DNA from: Gadus chalcogrammus
Lineage: Eukaryota; Chordata; Actinopteri; Gadiformes; Gadidae
Assembly: GCF_026213295.1 (NCBI RefSeq)
Contig: NC_079412.1
Span: 8,017,630 to 8,081,629 of the forward strand
Direction of reading: 5' to 3'
Length of the DNA: 64,000 nt
The position numbers and the translations under genes are program-made. Below are positions 47,700 to 59,500 of the stretch, in pieces (position 1 is the stretch's first letter; each line of letters begins with the position of its first letter). Below the pieces are notes generated by a model, which saw nothing but the letters and a program-made list of their open reading frames with translations, was not told where the DNA came from and did not search any database.

Positions 47700-49080
47700 G
47701 GAGTCTCCTTGAGATGCCTCTCACAAGGCCAAGAGGTAGATGGTCATGTCCCCACAGGGTCGGTGCAACGCCCCTATTTAGAGAAGAAAAGAAGCATGTA
47801 TCATAACGGACTTGTCAATGGGAAAGTAGCATTTTCAACTAGGCAAATTGTAGATTTAAAAATAGGTCTTGAAGGATGTTAGGGCTAGTCAAACAAACAT
47901 GGCTGGTCAAACTCCACGAGAACCTATTTTATTTTAACACATTGAAAAGGTACACCAATGGCATTCAGACATCAGCAAAGGTTAATGGTCATTGATTCAG
48001 AAAAACTCTCTTAAAAGAGGCGTTTATGTCCCACAAACATTTGAGCCTTCAATACACGACCAGTAACATGCAGGAGGACAACGTTTTTGAGGTATGTCTA
48101 AAACGAAGCATTCTTACTACTATTATCGATGCCGATACGTATATGCTTAGCAGTGCATGAGTTAATGAATGAAGCTTCCAACAGGTGCACACACGGTAAT
48201 GTCCAAAAGGGTTTCATGATTGGTGCTTGTTGTTTGTACAGCAATCTTCACATTACGCCCACAAGCTCTCAGACTCTGTCTAATATTACTGTTGTTTGTT
48301 CGTATAATGTCCGATTGATATTAGAAATATATGACATTACTCTTAGCCTATTAGAACCAAATCGCTTTGTAATCACATGAACAACACAATCCGCTTTATG
48401 TTTTGAGACACAGGTAGTTCATACAAATTAAGCGATACAGTTGTATGAAGCGTTATCGTTGATTGTTAATGTACCTTGGTTTGAGGAATATTCATCATTA
48501 TGATAACCACAGGGCTCCTTATCGCTGCTTTGATGTCAAGGCAATCACCATATAGGCTTTTCAGATCCAGTCATTTGTACTGTTCACTCGGATGTATTCA
48601 TCATCACATTAACAATATTTGGAAGGACTAGAAAAATTGCAAAATATAACCCATTAAAGAGACCTTATGAGGATAAACCCGATGACATTAAGACGCTCCG
48701 CTGAGTCCGCTCCATGGTGACGTCACACGCTGAGCTCTAGGGCTCCTATTGGTCGGCTATAGTGACGTAGGGTAACGGTCTGTCACTGATCCATGCGTCG
48801 TTTCTGCGTTGTTTTTTTACGTTCATATTGCAGCTGCAGTTCGGTGCACGTCTGATGCAGGAGTTTAAGTGAATGCTTTGTTGTTGTATTTCCATTTGGT
48901 TCGGTTAACATTCATCCTGAACGTTGTTGGGAGGAATTTGTAAGGCGTAACCGAATCAGTGGATCAACAATTTTGTGTTTTGTTTTTTTGCTTTGGTGTT
49001 CCTACTAATAAAAAACAACCCGATATCCATGAATCATTGGATATCGGGGGGGTGGGGGGTTTAAACCAGGCTTAAGAAGA
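47700..49080. other. Upstream region of c1galt1, no gene recognised
   Basis: Likely contains the c1galt1 promoter and perhaps a non-coding first exon; neither can be fixed from sequence. GC content rises at 48700-48850, with TGACGTCA-like sites at 48717. Confidence 0.4.
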
Positions 49081-49086
49081 GCCTGG

Positions 49087-50346
49087 GCCCCGTTTCCCGA
49101 AAGCAATCTTAACCTAAGTGGATCGCAGAGGGGTCCTAAGAGCATCGTACAGTTTTCACACCGTTTCCCGGAAAGCACCTCTTTGGACGAAGCGCCCTTA
49201 AAAACGCTTCCCGAGGTCACGAGTAGCCTTAGACATTGCCCAGGTACTCGTAGGGACGCTAAGAGCCTCGTTAGCCTACTATAGCCTCAGTGGCGTAGCA
49301 GCGACATTCCTAGTATTGGATGCGTTTTTATTTATACACATTGGTAATTGGTGTATCCGACGTGCGTCTTGAGCCTAAGTGGCCATTATGGTTCTCCAGT
49401 TTGAGAGAGACAAGTCCAGGAAATGTTTTGAGCATGCAAGGCACTAAAATGGTGTGAGAGAAAGCGTGGGGGGGGGGGGGGGGGGGGGGAGGGGGTGGGG
49501 GGGGGGGGGGGGGGTGATTTTTGCAGACATAACATATGCTACTCATAAAAACGTAGCATAAAATGACTGTTAAAATTAAATAAATATAAGGTAAAGATTT
49601 TTTTTTAATAAAAACAAGCCGAAGAGCGGCAAAAGGCTGGTATAGTGTTGGGGATGTGTCATCACGTTTGACGGGAATGTTTAATTGACATAGGGAGGGT
49701 TGAGGGAGGGGGTTAACCAAAAAGATCTCAATCGCCTCTCGAACTTGCATGAAAACCTCCGCGTAGTTATGAGGGAGGCCGTCCTCACATCCGATCTTAT
49801 TCCTCGTCGTCATCGCCCAATGTCCTCCCGGTCAACCAAAGCTACCCCAGCCTTAGCTGCAATGTTGTGCAACATAGCTGTCACACATATCACAGCGCAT
49901 GACTTGGCCGGCGAAAACTGGAGCCCTCCGCTGGACTTGTGAATGCATCTAAAGCGCAACTTCCACCTCCCGATCGTGCGCACAGGATTAGGACTGATAT
50001 ATATGTCGGCCTAGGCTTAATCAATTGTGTTTTAATATCTTTAGCATTCATATTATTTGCAATCTATTCTTTTCGTAGGCTACTCTGCGGTTGGCCTGAT
50101 GGGAGGATATTTTAACCCTTTTTAACCCCATTGTTCCTCCGACATTCCTGCGTCTCCCCCTGCGTCATAGCCCGTTTCAGCACCATGTCAGTGGACAGGT
50201 ACAATCCTACGATCGTCGTGAGTGCAGCGAATGCGCGTTCACGTTAAGAGGAGTTTCGGGAAACTATCGAAATTATCGATGGTTCGAAAGATCCATCGAG
50301 AGAATGATCTTACGAGCGAAGATCCATCGATATCGGGAAACGGGGC
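49087..50346 (-). mobile_element. PIF/Harbinger transposon remnant
   Basis: Ends are inverted repeats, GCCCCGTTTCCCGA at left and TCGGGAAACGGGGC at right, with CCTGG directly outside both (49082-49086, 50347-50351). Inside, the minus strand at about 49980-49810 codes the C-terminus of a Harbinger transposase. A poly-G run at 49469-49514 and polyA-like tracts interrupt the rest. Internal deletion has removed most of the transposase. Confidence 0.75.
49796..49985 (-). pseudogene. C-terminal fragment of Harbinger (DDE_Tnp_4) transposase
   Basis: Minus-strand reading gives RTIGRWKLRFRCIHKSSGG, then VICVTAMLHNIAAKAG, the conserved end of HARBI1-like transposases (R-F-x-W-K-x-R-F-R-C-L and C-x-x-LHN). 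A 1-base shift near 49812 separates this frame from an Asp/Asp/Glu/Glu-stop ending typical of the family. Upstream catalytic regions are absent. Confidence 0.75.
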
Positions 50347-50894
50347 CCTGGACCAAAAAGAGAACCCAATACAGTTATCATCGTATATGATATATCCCCT
50401 TAAAATATACTATCATCCAGCTTTCTTTCTTTCTTTCTTATTCTCTACAAACTCTGGGACCTATCTCCTTCCTCAAGACTCCCCCCCCTTTTCACCTAGA
50501 GACTCTTCGAATCGCGCGCATCTTTTGAGATTTTTTAAATATTTTATACTTTTTAAGATATTCTACTTTTACATTTTTATTATTTTTTAACATGGGGGTC
50601 AATGGTACTTCAACTGTTTAAGACGTAGCCTAACGTGACTAAATCAATTTCAACCGTTTATCTTTGTTCAAACCATTTAACAAATGTACACACTTATTGT
50701 GTCTTCAATAATATCTAAACGGAATTTCGATACCATTTAAACTCAGTGGCGTGGCGTGGGGATTTTTTTTGAGGAAGCCAAGTGAGGCCAAACCTTTAGA
50801 GCTTGGATGTATTTAATGCAACTACAAGAGCTATTTGAGCGCCTGGTCATTTACCAGGACTTACACACGCCTGTAATCTGACCGACACGGCACG

Positions 50895-50907
<13 letters not shown>

Positions 50908-50977
<70 letters not shown>

Positions 50978-51058
50978 CACACCACACACACACACACACA
51001 CCACACACACACACACACACCACACACACACACTACACACACACACACACACACACAC
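50908..51058. repeat. (CA)n microsatellite inside the hAT-like element
   Basis: CA run with several ACCACA and ACTACA slips, directly left of the nested hAT element. It continues at 52278-52290 on its other side, showing that the insertion hit the CA tract. Confidence 0.95.
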
Positions 51059-52277
51059 CAGGGATGGAAATTAACACCCGCCACACGCCATTTGCGGGTG
51101 GATTTGTATGGTGGCGGGTGAATTGTGTCACTTCACCCGCCACTGTGGCGGGTAATACTTTCCAGTCAGGTCCGATCAAATTTGCATATCTAATACATTC
51201 GTTATACGGCGCTGCACAGTTCCACAACCATTACTGTCAACATCCGGGCCCCTTCTTCCTCTACGCCTCTTTTGCTGAACTGCGACTGTCAATATCCGGG
51301 ATAATATCAGGTAACAGGGCTCTCAAGTCTCACGCGTTCGGCGTGAGACACACGCAATTCAACCCATGCACACGCTCACACGCCACACGGTATGGTAACC
51401 AGACGTCCTCTTTTGCCCGGACAAGCCCTCTTTTTGACACACTTTTAAAAAATGTGTGTCGGAATTTCAAAATCGTCCGGGATTTTATTAAAGCCTCATA
51501 TATGTTCACATTGAATTTGAGTTGCGTTTCTCTGGGTCGTTCACAAACTAGTTAGGCTACGCCCTCCCCTACTCAGTTCTGTTCGCTTCGCATTGGTGGA
51601 AGTGAGTAGGGGGAGTGGTTAAGTAGAGCCTTCAGATTGGACGGTTTGACCTACTCAGTTACCGTCGTGTTTTGTATTTATTATTTTACCATTATTGTTT
51701 TATAGGGACAAACATTAACAAATTTCTCCTACAGGGGATTGATAAAGTTCTATCTATTGAACAGAAAGAAACACTTGGTCATACTTTACACACTTTACCA
51801 CAGCATTGGCCTACTGAATGCCACAGATATATTTTCAGCATTGGACTGAATGCCACACATATTTTCTTCTGAATATTAGTGTTAAGGGCATATAATGCTT
51901 ACTATCATACGTTAGTTACCATGTCTGTGTGGACACATTTGTATACAGTCACATGTAAATACAAAAAAACAAATGTTCCTATTGACTTATGATGGTGTAG
52001 CCATGCATGTTGTTTTATTATTAATGTCAATTCGTTTTTTAATGAAAATACTTTGCATAGATGAATTATCCCCAAACTTGTCATCGTAACACCAACTGAT
52101 GTGTATGAAAAACACTTTTCTTATCTATTGTTACTATTATATTGTTTAAAATGTACGCATATATTAAAAAATATATAGCGTATAAAAAGTGGCTGGTAAA
52201 AAAGATGAGTGGCTGGTAGATTTTTAAATCTACCTGCCACAGTGGCTGGTGGGCAAAAAAGTTAATTTCCATCTCTG
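51059..52277. mobile_element. Nested non-autonomous hAT element in a CA tract
   Basis: CAGGGATGGAAATTAAC at left and GTTAATTTCCATCTCTG at right are inverted repeats with one mismatch. ACACACAC lies outside both, as an 8-bp duplication or simply the host CA repeat. Inner sequences (CACCCGCCACTGTGGCGGGT; CCTGCCACAGTGGCTGGTGGG) are related across the ends. The plus frame beginning MEINTRHTPF is a by-product of the TIR, not a recognised protein. Confidence 0.82.
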
Positions 52278-52435
52278 ACACACACACACCCAAACGCACA
52301 CACAGTCCTCCTAAACATCTCATTAAATTACACATTTTATTATAAATGCAACCCCTCCCCGACCGAAATGCACAAGCCGCTAATGTCATCAATCCTGACA
52401 CCTCCAAACAGTGCCAGTTTCACAGCGCAGTCTAT

Positions 52436-52988
52436 TGCCGCTTTTCCACTGCATGGTACTAGCTCGACACGACTCGACTCGACTCGACTCAGCTCGCATT
52501 TTTTGCGTTTCCACCGCGAAAACATGGTATCTGGTACCTGAAGTGGCTGCTTTTTCTAGTACCGCCTCGCTCTAGGTTCCAAGCGGCTGAGCCGATGCTA
52601 AAAGGTGACGTCGGCAGACGGCCGGCCACTGATTGGCCAGAGAGTGTGACGAAGTCACGAGAGCGACATGGCAACCATGCTGGTAACAGCCATAGCAGCG
52701 CCGCAGCCAACATATTCCACTTCTCCAACATGCCAGCTAATAATAGTAATGTTATCGATGTCCTCCATTGTTGTAATGTGGGTTCTGTCCATGTGTGGGT
52801 TGCGTAGGTGTTGTTTGCGTCGCATACAAAAATACATCACGGCCCTTTCGCGCAGCCGACCCCCCCCACGTCCAGGAGGTATTATTTGCGGTGGAAAACG
52901 ACCCGTGCTGCTACCGTGTCGAGTCGTGTCGAGTCGTGTCGAGTCGAGTCGAGTCGAGTCGAGCTACATGTGCGGTGGAAAAGCGGCA
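52436..52988. mobile_element. MITE with TAT target duplication and GAGTC/GACTC arms
   Basis: Begins TGCCGCTTTTCCACTGCATG and ends CATGTGCGGTGGAAAAGCGGCA, imperfect inverts; TAT lies outside each end (52433-52435, 52989-52991). (ACTCG)n near the left end pairs with (GAGTC)n near the right end, so a single strand can fold. No ORF. Likely Harbinger-mobilised, related in end sequence to 11645-11984. Inserted inside the larger hAT-like element. Confidence 0.8.
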
Positions 52989-53923
52989 TATGTGGCTTTT
53001 TGATTTACCGGGCCTCTCGTCTCGATTGCCCGGGACAAGTTGGCAAGGTCCACGAATCCTGTAGTAACCCAGGGATTGTTAAGGGAGCACGAATCCTTGT
53101 CCAAAAGAAGACACTGCCAGCAAAATAGTCGCTGAAGTTTGCTGCTGCCAGCTAGCCACTCCGTTCGTGTATAGTTTTCTTCATTGAACGTCCGAAAGAA
53201 GCCTTGCTTTCTCTCCCCGTGCAGTTTCAGCTTCGGTGTTGGCCTGCCATCGGATTTTATTTTGATTCGCTGCTGTTGTGGTAGTTTGGTAAAATTATTT
53301 TTAAATAAATATCTAAATCTCCACCTCCATAACTGCACTTGCTAAGTAGGCTACTCAAAATGAGAACATTCAAACATGCTAATTTCGCACTATTGTTTGT
53401 TATTGTTTTTTCGGTGACGTTGATAATGATGCTTTGATTTGATTGGTGTGAAGCCAAGGGCCGAGTGGCTTCCCTTGGCAACCTCCTGACACCCTCCCGA
53501 CCAATCAGAGGAGGGCAGTGTCATGACAGTAGCCTCACCTGATTGGTCAATTCTTTCTTTTTTTTCCACCAAGGGATGCCAGCTCGGGCTGGCTTCCTCG
53601 CAGTGTTCAGTGTCGTTTTTCGCCGCGTCTTCAGTTTATAACAGGGGCGCAGTATCGCGCATTGTGAAATGGTCAATGAGAGGAGAAAATGGGGAAGAAA
53701 TGACAGCAACACAGCACAAAATAATTAACGAAACTGTTAATATAAATGTTTTTATTGGATGACAACTACAGCCTAAAATAACAGGGAAGCCTGGCTTCCC
53801 TTGGCCTCCGGGAGAAAACGCCACTGTTTAAACTTCAGAATCACAGTTTTAGATTCAAACCGTCATATTCTACAGTTGGTCCTATCGAACTTACTCCGCC
53901 AAGCCCCTTTTTTAAAAGTTATT

Positions 53924-54603
53924 GGGTCTGTTCGAAACCACCTACTTGCTTCCTACTCTTACTAACTATGACGTCAAATTGAGTAAGTAGAACGTAGTAA
54001 GCGAGTTTTAGGTAAGCGAGTAGTATCCGAATGTCTTCTACTTCCGGAAAGATTTTGTGTAAGCATCGCTAGCTTACTAGACGTACTCAAACGCCCCAGA
54101 ATGCACTGCGTCTATTCAAAAGAACAATGGAAGCAATGGCGCTAAACGGGGAGCCGCAGCAGCAGAGCCCACAGATATATATTCTGTATTAACTGGCAAT
54201 CTAGCATTAGGACAAAGAAGAGGAAACGCGGGAAAATCAGACAATAGACAAGGAAAATATAAAATAATTAATCATAATTAATAAATGTTTTTTTTAATAA
54301 TTGTTTAATAATTGTTTTTAACATATCACCGCAAATCCTTAGGTTGAAGATGTACTGTGACGTTAAATGTGACGTTTATGTATTTATTTATAATATTTAT
54401 TAATGGCGCCCGGCCGGTAGGTTATTGACACGTCATTTGACACGTTATTTGATTCACGTCATCTGAGGTGGTTAAGTAAGAACGGTCTTCCGAACGTCGA
54501 TTACTCAAATGGATTACTCAATCATTTATTTAAGGATTCGAGTAGTAAGCCAAGTATTGAGTAGGTAGTAAGTAGTAATTATTAAGTCATTTTGAACAGA
54601 CCC
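53924..54603. mobile_element. TIR element beginning GGGTCTGTTCGAA
   Basis: GGGTCTGTTCGAAACCACCTACTT at left is the invert of AAGTCATTTTGAACAGACCC at right with some changes; both arms carry GTAGTAAG/CTTACTAC motifs. 680 bp, no coding content, target duplication unclear. Confidence 0.65.
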
Positions 54604-54605
54604 GT

Positions 54606-54710
54606 AGTGTCCGAATTCTCGTTTGTTCGTTCCCTAAATAGTGCACTATATCATGAACACTATATAGGGAATAGTGAGTGAGTGGATAAGGAACGATTTC
54701 GAACACAGCT
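54606..54710. mobile_element. Small palindromic MITE
   Basis: GTGTCCGAATTCTCGTTTGTTC and GGAACGATTTCGAACACAG are imperfect inverts around a TAGTGCACTATATCATGAACACTATATAG core. It lies directly after the preceding element. Confidence 0.5.
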
Positions 54711-55034
54711 AGAGAATGTCGAATATGAGGAGAATGGGCACTCGCTGGTTAGTTCCGGTTTTCTCGAATGGTTGCAGTAATAATCTCTGTCCACGCGGGG
54801 CGCTCGTAGGCGAGTCCAGAATGATGGGAGCCTATGGGTTTTATCCTCAAAATCCACTTTTCTCACGATGTAATTTTTTGTCAAGTAATTGAAAGTTGAT
54901 TTCAAAAGGTGGGGCTAAAATAATAACTCAGCTGAATATTGCATTTTTTAAGGTCACGTATCTGTTCTAATAAGGTGTTCAAAAAATGCGATGACGTCAC
55001 ACTGTCAGAGGTACTGCTTTACGGCAGTTTCTGA

Positions 55035-55521
55035 GGCCCCGTTCACACGAAGCCGATTTCATGGCGAAACCGCAAAGGCCTTGTACGGTTCGGCCTTCCG
55101 TCCACACGAAGCCGGGGAATCCGCTGACCGAAACCGCAAACTTCTGAAACCACCCTCGGAGGTGGTTTCAAATCTACCCGGTTTCGTTTTGGATTCGTGT
55201 GTACGCCTGAAACCGACTGAAACCGCAAACCATGACGTCATCGCCCCACCCCTCGACCTCCTAGCCAATGGCTCGCGGAGTCTCAGAAATCACATGCGAG
55301 CATGCGCATAAGGGCAGCCTTTATGCGCATGCTCGCCTCTTCTTCTTATTTCATTTCTTCTGGACCAGAAGCAGCGCCCCTTATGGGCCTGGAATGTGTA
55401 CTACAGCGTTTCTACAGATCTACCCGGTTTCGGTTGGCTTCGTCTTTACGGAGATACTTCGAAACCGGATAGATCGAAACCGTAACGGTTTCGCCCGTTT
55501 CGGCTTCGTGTGAACGGGGCC
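55035..55521. mobile_element. MITE with perfect 21-bp terminal inverted repeats
   Basis: GGCCCCGTTCACACGAAGCC and its exact complement GGCTTCGTGTGAACGGGGCC form the ends. TGA occurs outside both (55032-55034 and 55522-55524). Inside, AAACCG/CGGTTT and GGTTTCG motifs recur in both orientations. No ORF of note. Well-preserved ends suggest a fairly recent insertion. Confidence 0.82.
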
Positions 55522-56575
55522 TGAATCACTTCGGCACTTCCTTTTTCCCCGCAACGTGGAGGTAAGGCTTTTTTTTGCTTAATGCACTAGTTAGAGTTTT
55601 AGTGAGTTAATGTCAAAACAAGAAATGGGCGAATGTTTCACATATGTATGTTACTTACAGAGTGTTTTTTTTCTATCTAGTACTAGCTGATATCAGCTGG
55701 CTGGATGCTGGCTGTTGGCTGATTATTGGCTATGTAGCCTAGCCAATTTATGGTGGCTATTGAAAAGTAAAAGAATGGTATATGTATTAACATCATTTGA
55801 TTTACGGATTAATTAATATATCAATATAATGATGTTATCGTACTTTCGGTATTATATGTAACCCATTTTCTGAAGCCAGGCGTGATACTTAGTAATACAT
55901 TTTGATGACCCTGGTGTGTGCTACATAGCAGCCCAGGTGTGAAATAAAATGCATATTTTTTTCATTTAAACTTAATATAAAGTTATTTCGAGCCATTTTG
56001 TAAAATTAGGAGTATTAAGGGGTTAGCTGAGCCAGCTAAATCTCACCACCTAAATACAGTAGGCTAGTGTTGCCTCTTGCTGCACCAGTAGTAGTAGCTG
56101 CTAGCCTATAGGTCGAACTACTGGTTGTTCTTCTCGAGGGCAAATTTGCGCGATACACGCCACAAAATGAAGCTGTTGTATGTCTCCACCTGTCGTCTTC
56201 TCCCATGCGAATTATCCTGTAGAAAAGAAATAATGATGGCTGAAAAGAAGACGGAGCGCACGATCATTAAGTTATTGATTTTTCTCTGGTCAAAGCGTAT
56301 ACCTACTTGACTCTAGCGTATACCTACTTGAAATGCAGGGGCACATTAATTGAAGTTTGATTTTCTTTTGTAGAACAATGTAGAGCAATATTAAAGGACA
56401 CATTAATAAACAACAATCGTTGCATGTAGTAAAAGAACAACCTCAAATGATCACTAAAATCATTTACTAATTTTTAATTTTTTTAAATCATTTTATTATT
56501 ATTATATTCTCCACAGGAATAATTTGAAGACCGCTCCATCTAGCTCCCTCCACAGCAACGATCCTCCAGCTCCAT

Positions 56576-59500
56576 TCAGGCCGTGAAGGTGGACAGCTTT
56601 CTCTGAGCTGCTTTGGCCGTTTGCTGTTTGCTCAGCCTCCTGTTCCTCTCACGGATTTCCCCCCCGAGCCTGCACATCACAATTTTTTTTATTGCTATTG
56701 TCTCCAATAGAATTGCATGCTCAGGGTGTGAGCTGAAGAGGCTTTTGAACACCCCCAGACTGCCCAGAGCCCTCTCCATTTTTTTGGTGATCTGGGTGAG
56801 AGGCCAGAAAGCGTCGATGTTCCATCCAAATTCCCCCTCCAAAAGCTGGATGGCAGCGAAAAACCCTTCCGAAGGCCTCATTAGGTTTGCCGTTGCCGTG
56901 TATTTTTTTGCCTCCAGGAAGGGGTGGTCCTCACTTGTGGCGTAGCTGTGGTCCTGATGTCTGGCACCCAACAGCAGCACCTCACAGTGTGGACAGGCCT
57001 GAACAATTTCCTCCTTTTGAAGGACCCGGACAAGCCAGCCAGCAACGTAGAACAGGCCCTCCTCCTGGATGCAATCGCCAACAGTCTACAAGTAAGAGTA
57101 TATACAGTGTTACATTGAATATGAGCATGATCATATGTGAATGTCTTTCATGTGATTTATGACTGTAGCGGTGTGTCAATGCAGTAATTTGTCTTGTTGA
57201 GATGACCTGATCTTCCACAATGTCCGATACCACTAGTTCTTCATCCTCAATCTCTGTTGTCAGGGTGGTAGGGAGGGCCATTGAGGTCATTGGAGCTGTT
57301 GAGGTGGAGGGGATTGCGTCCTCTGAGATACTGGCTAGGAGGGTTGTCCCGTCATCCAGCTCGCAGTTTGATGCAGCCGATGCAAAAAGAGCAGGTAAAA
57401 TGTTGGCTACACTCAAACCCCTGAGTGCAGCGGTGAATTCCCTCGCACTGGGATTGTATTTGTGCCCCCCTTTGCCCCGAATCAAGGAGAATAGGTTCTT
57501 AAAAAATAAAAAAGCAGGTGGTCAAAATCCTAGTTTTCAACAGGTAACTTTTTTATTTGCAAAGTAATAGTGTGTTGACCTACCTCAATGCAGTCCTGGT
57601 TCAATTTTGAGGTGCACAGATACTTCATTCCTGTATCTGTGCACCTCTTGTGGACAAGAAGGACACTTTTTATGGAGAGGCACATTCCGTGCTGGGAAGG
57701 TGGTGGCTTACGCTGAGATCTGGGGGGGGGGGGGGGGGGGGGTTGTTAGTGTGTTCCTTAGCCTAGATGTTGATTTGGTGCAGTTAGATTGTTTGTCTTT
57801 TCTTATTGACTGACCTGAACTGCCAGCTTGCCACCCAGCTGATGCATTCCCTCAGTAAGTTCTCCTTCTCCTGGTTTCCTGAGCCTAGGGGTCGTCGCCA
57901 GGGGTTAGAATCCTTGACTGATCTGCAAGTAGTATAGTTGTAGATAGTCGTAGTTAGTGGGGTCAAGTTAGGTAGGTCGTAGTTAATAGGGTGTAGTTAG
58001 TAAGTTGTATGTTTGTAAAGTTAAGGTGCTATTTTTTTTTACATAATTACCTGGAATTTAGCACATCAAAAAGGTGATTTAATTTGGCTACACAGTCAGC
58101 TCTATCTTTTGCCTCTGCTGGCAGTCTCTGCAATGTTACCATCGCAGAAATGCCTGGATCACAACAGATACGACCATTGAATAGGTGGTCAGTGTCACAT
58201 TACAATCTGCTGTTAGTAATTGAAGAAAAGTTTTTGAGAAGATGAAAAAATTTACCAGCAGAGACAGTGTGGCTGAACACCTGTGCAGACAAACTGACAC
58301 GCATCTTGGAAAATGCTGGCAGCAGAATGTGCTTATCAGTAAGCTTCGGGGCCATCCGAATAGTGTGGAGCTTGTCCAGCTCATAGAATTGGCTGATGTG
58401 CTTCCAAATAACCGTTTTTCCTTGTGTCTAAGGATGTAAATACATACATATGTGAATCATTGTGATATCTTGTATGTTCAGTATGAGTCCTTGCAATTGT
58501 GATTGCTTTGTTTACTGTGCTTACCTGTAGGGCATGTTTGAACAGGTTGTTCCTGATTGATTTCAGAAGGTGAGGGACATCAAAAAGGAACCCTCTGAAC
58601 CCCCACCAGGATACAGTGGGACTCCTCACCTCCCAGAGGGTCCAGGCTAGCCCCAAGGTTCCGCACAGCCTTCACATTAGGGCTTCCCTGGTCACATATT
58701 ACTGGCTGCACCTTTGAAATTGGTTAATACATTGTTGTCAATACAAGGTTGGAGTTAATGTTCATTTGTTCATTGTTAATGCTGCTATTTAAAAAAAAAA
58801 AAAAATAATAAAACTCTTCGCACTACATACTGTCAGCCCTATATGATGTAGGTGGCAAATGGCATCCTTAATGACGGCAGCAATATCATCTGCTGGCATT
58901 GAAGATGGGGAAAATAAGTAACCCACAGTCTGTTGGAAGACATGCTTTAGGTAAATGTGTTTGAATATACACAGCAATATCATAACAAATGTTTTTCTAA
59001 GGTATGGCTTGCCTGCTTCCATTTCCCCATAATGCCCCTAGCCATGACGACCATCGCTTGTTTTGCTGCAGCCCCAGATGCAGATACACCATAAATGGCA
59101 TCGTTCTTGCGATCATAATCAAATTGTTTTTTGATTGACATCTCGTCCAGGACGAGCGTACACATCCTCTCCACAGGGGTCATGGTGGCGGCGATGACTC
59201 CCATTTGGGAGATGATTCTCTGTAGGAAGCCAGGCTGTCAGGAAATAAAAGGTTAATAATCAGATTTTGTTCAATCTTAAAATTGTGAAACTGGTCGAAG
59301 TTGAGTAGTCTTATTTAATAAATTCGTATTTACAGAGAAATATCCCACACGTGCGCTAACGTAACGCCGAAGTGTCCTTCCAGAAGGAAGCGAGAATATG
59401 GCCTTCATTTGACGGTAGGCCTTTGGGCTGCTGTGTAACAGCTGCAGCCCTAGATCCTTCATGTGTCTGTTGAACCTTCTCCCTCTGTCCTTTTTCCCTG

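Larger units (their letters stand above)
50744..53826. mobile_element. hAT-like transposon, 3.08 kb, with 8-bp target duplication
   Basis: Left end CAGTGGCGTGGCG and right end AACGCCACTG are inverted, followed inward by GGAAGCCAAGTGAGGCC and the complementary GGCTTCCCTTGGCCTCC. TTTAAACT is directly repeated outside (50736-50743 and 53827-53834). The 8-bp duplication and CAG...CTG ends are hAT features. No transposase ORF recognised. It contains a CA tract, a second hAT-like insertion (51059-52277) and a MITE (52436-52988). Confidence 0.82.

Noticed and set aside
51064..51555. 163-aa ORF beginning MEINTRH
   Set aside because: Starts within the terminal repeat of a hAT-like element; no transposase motif.
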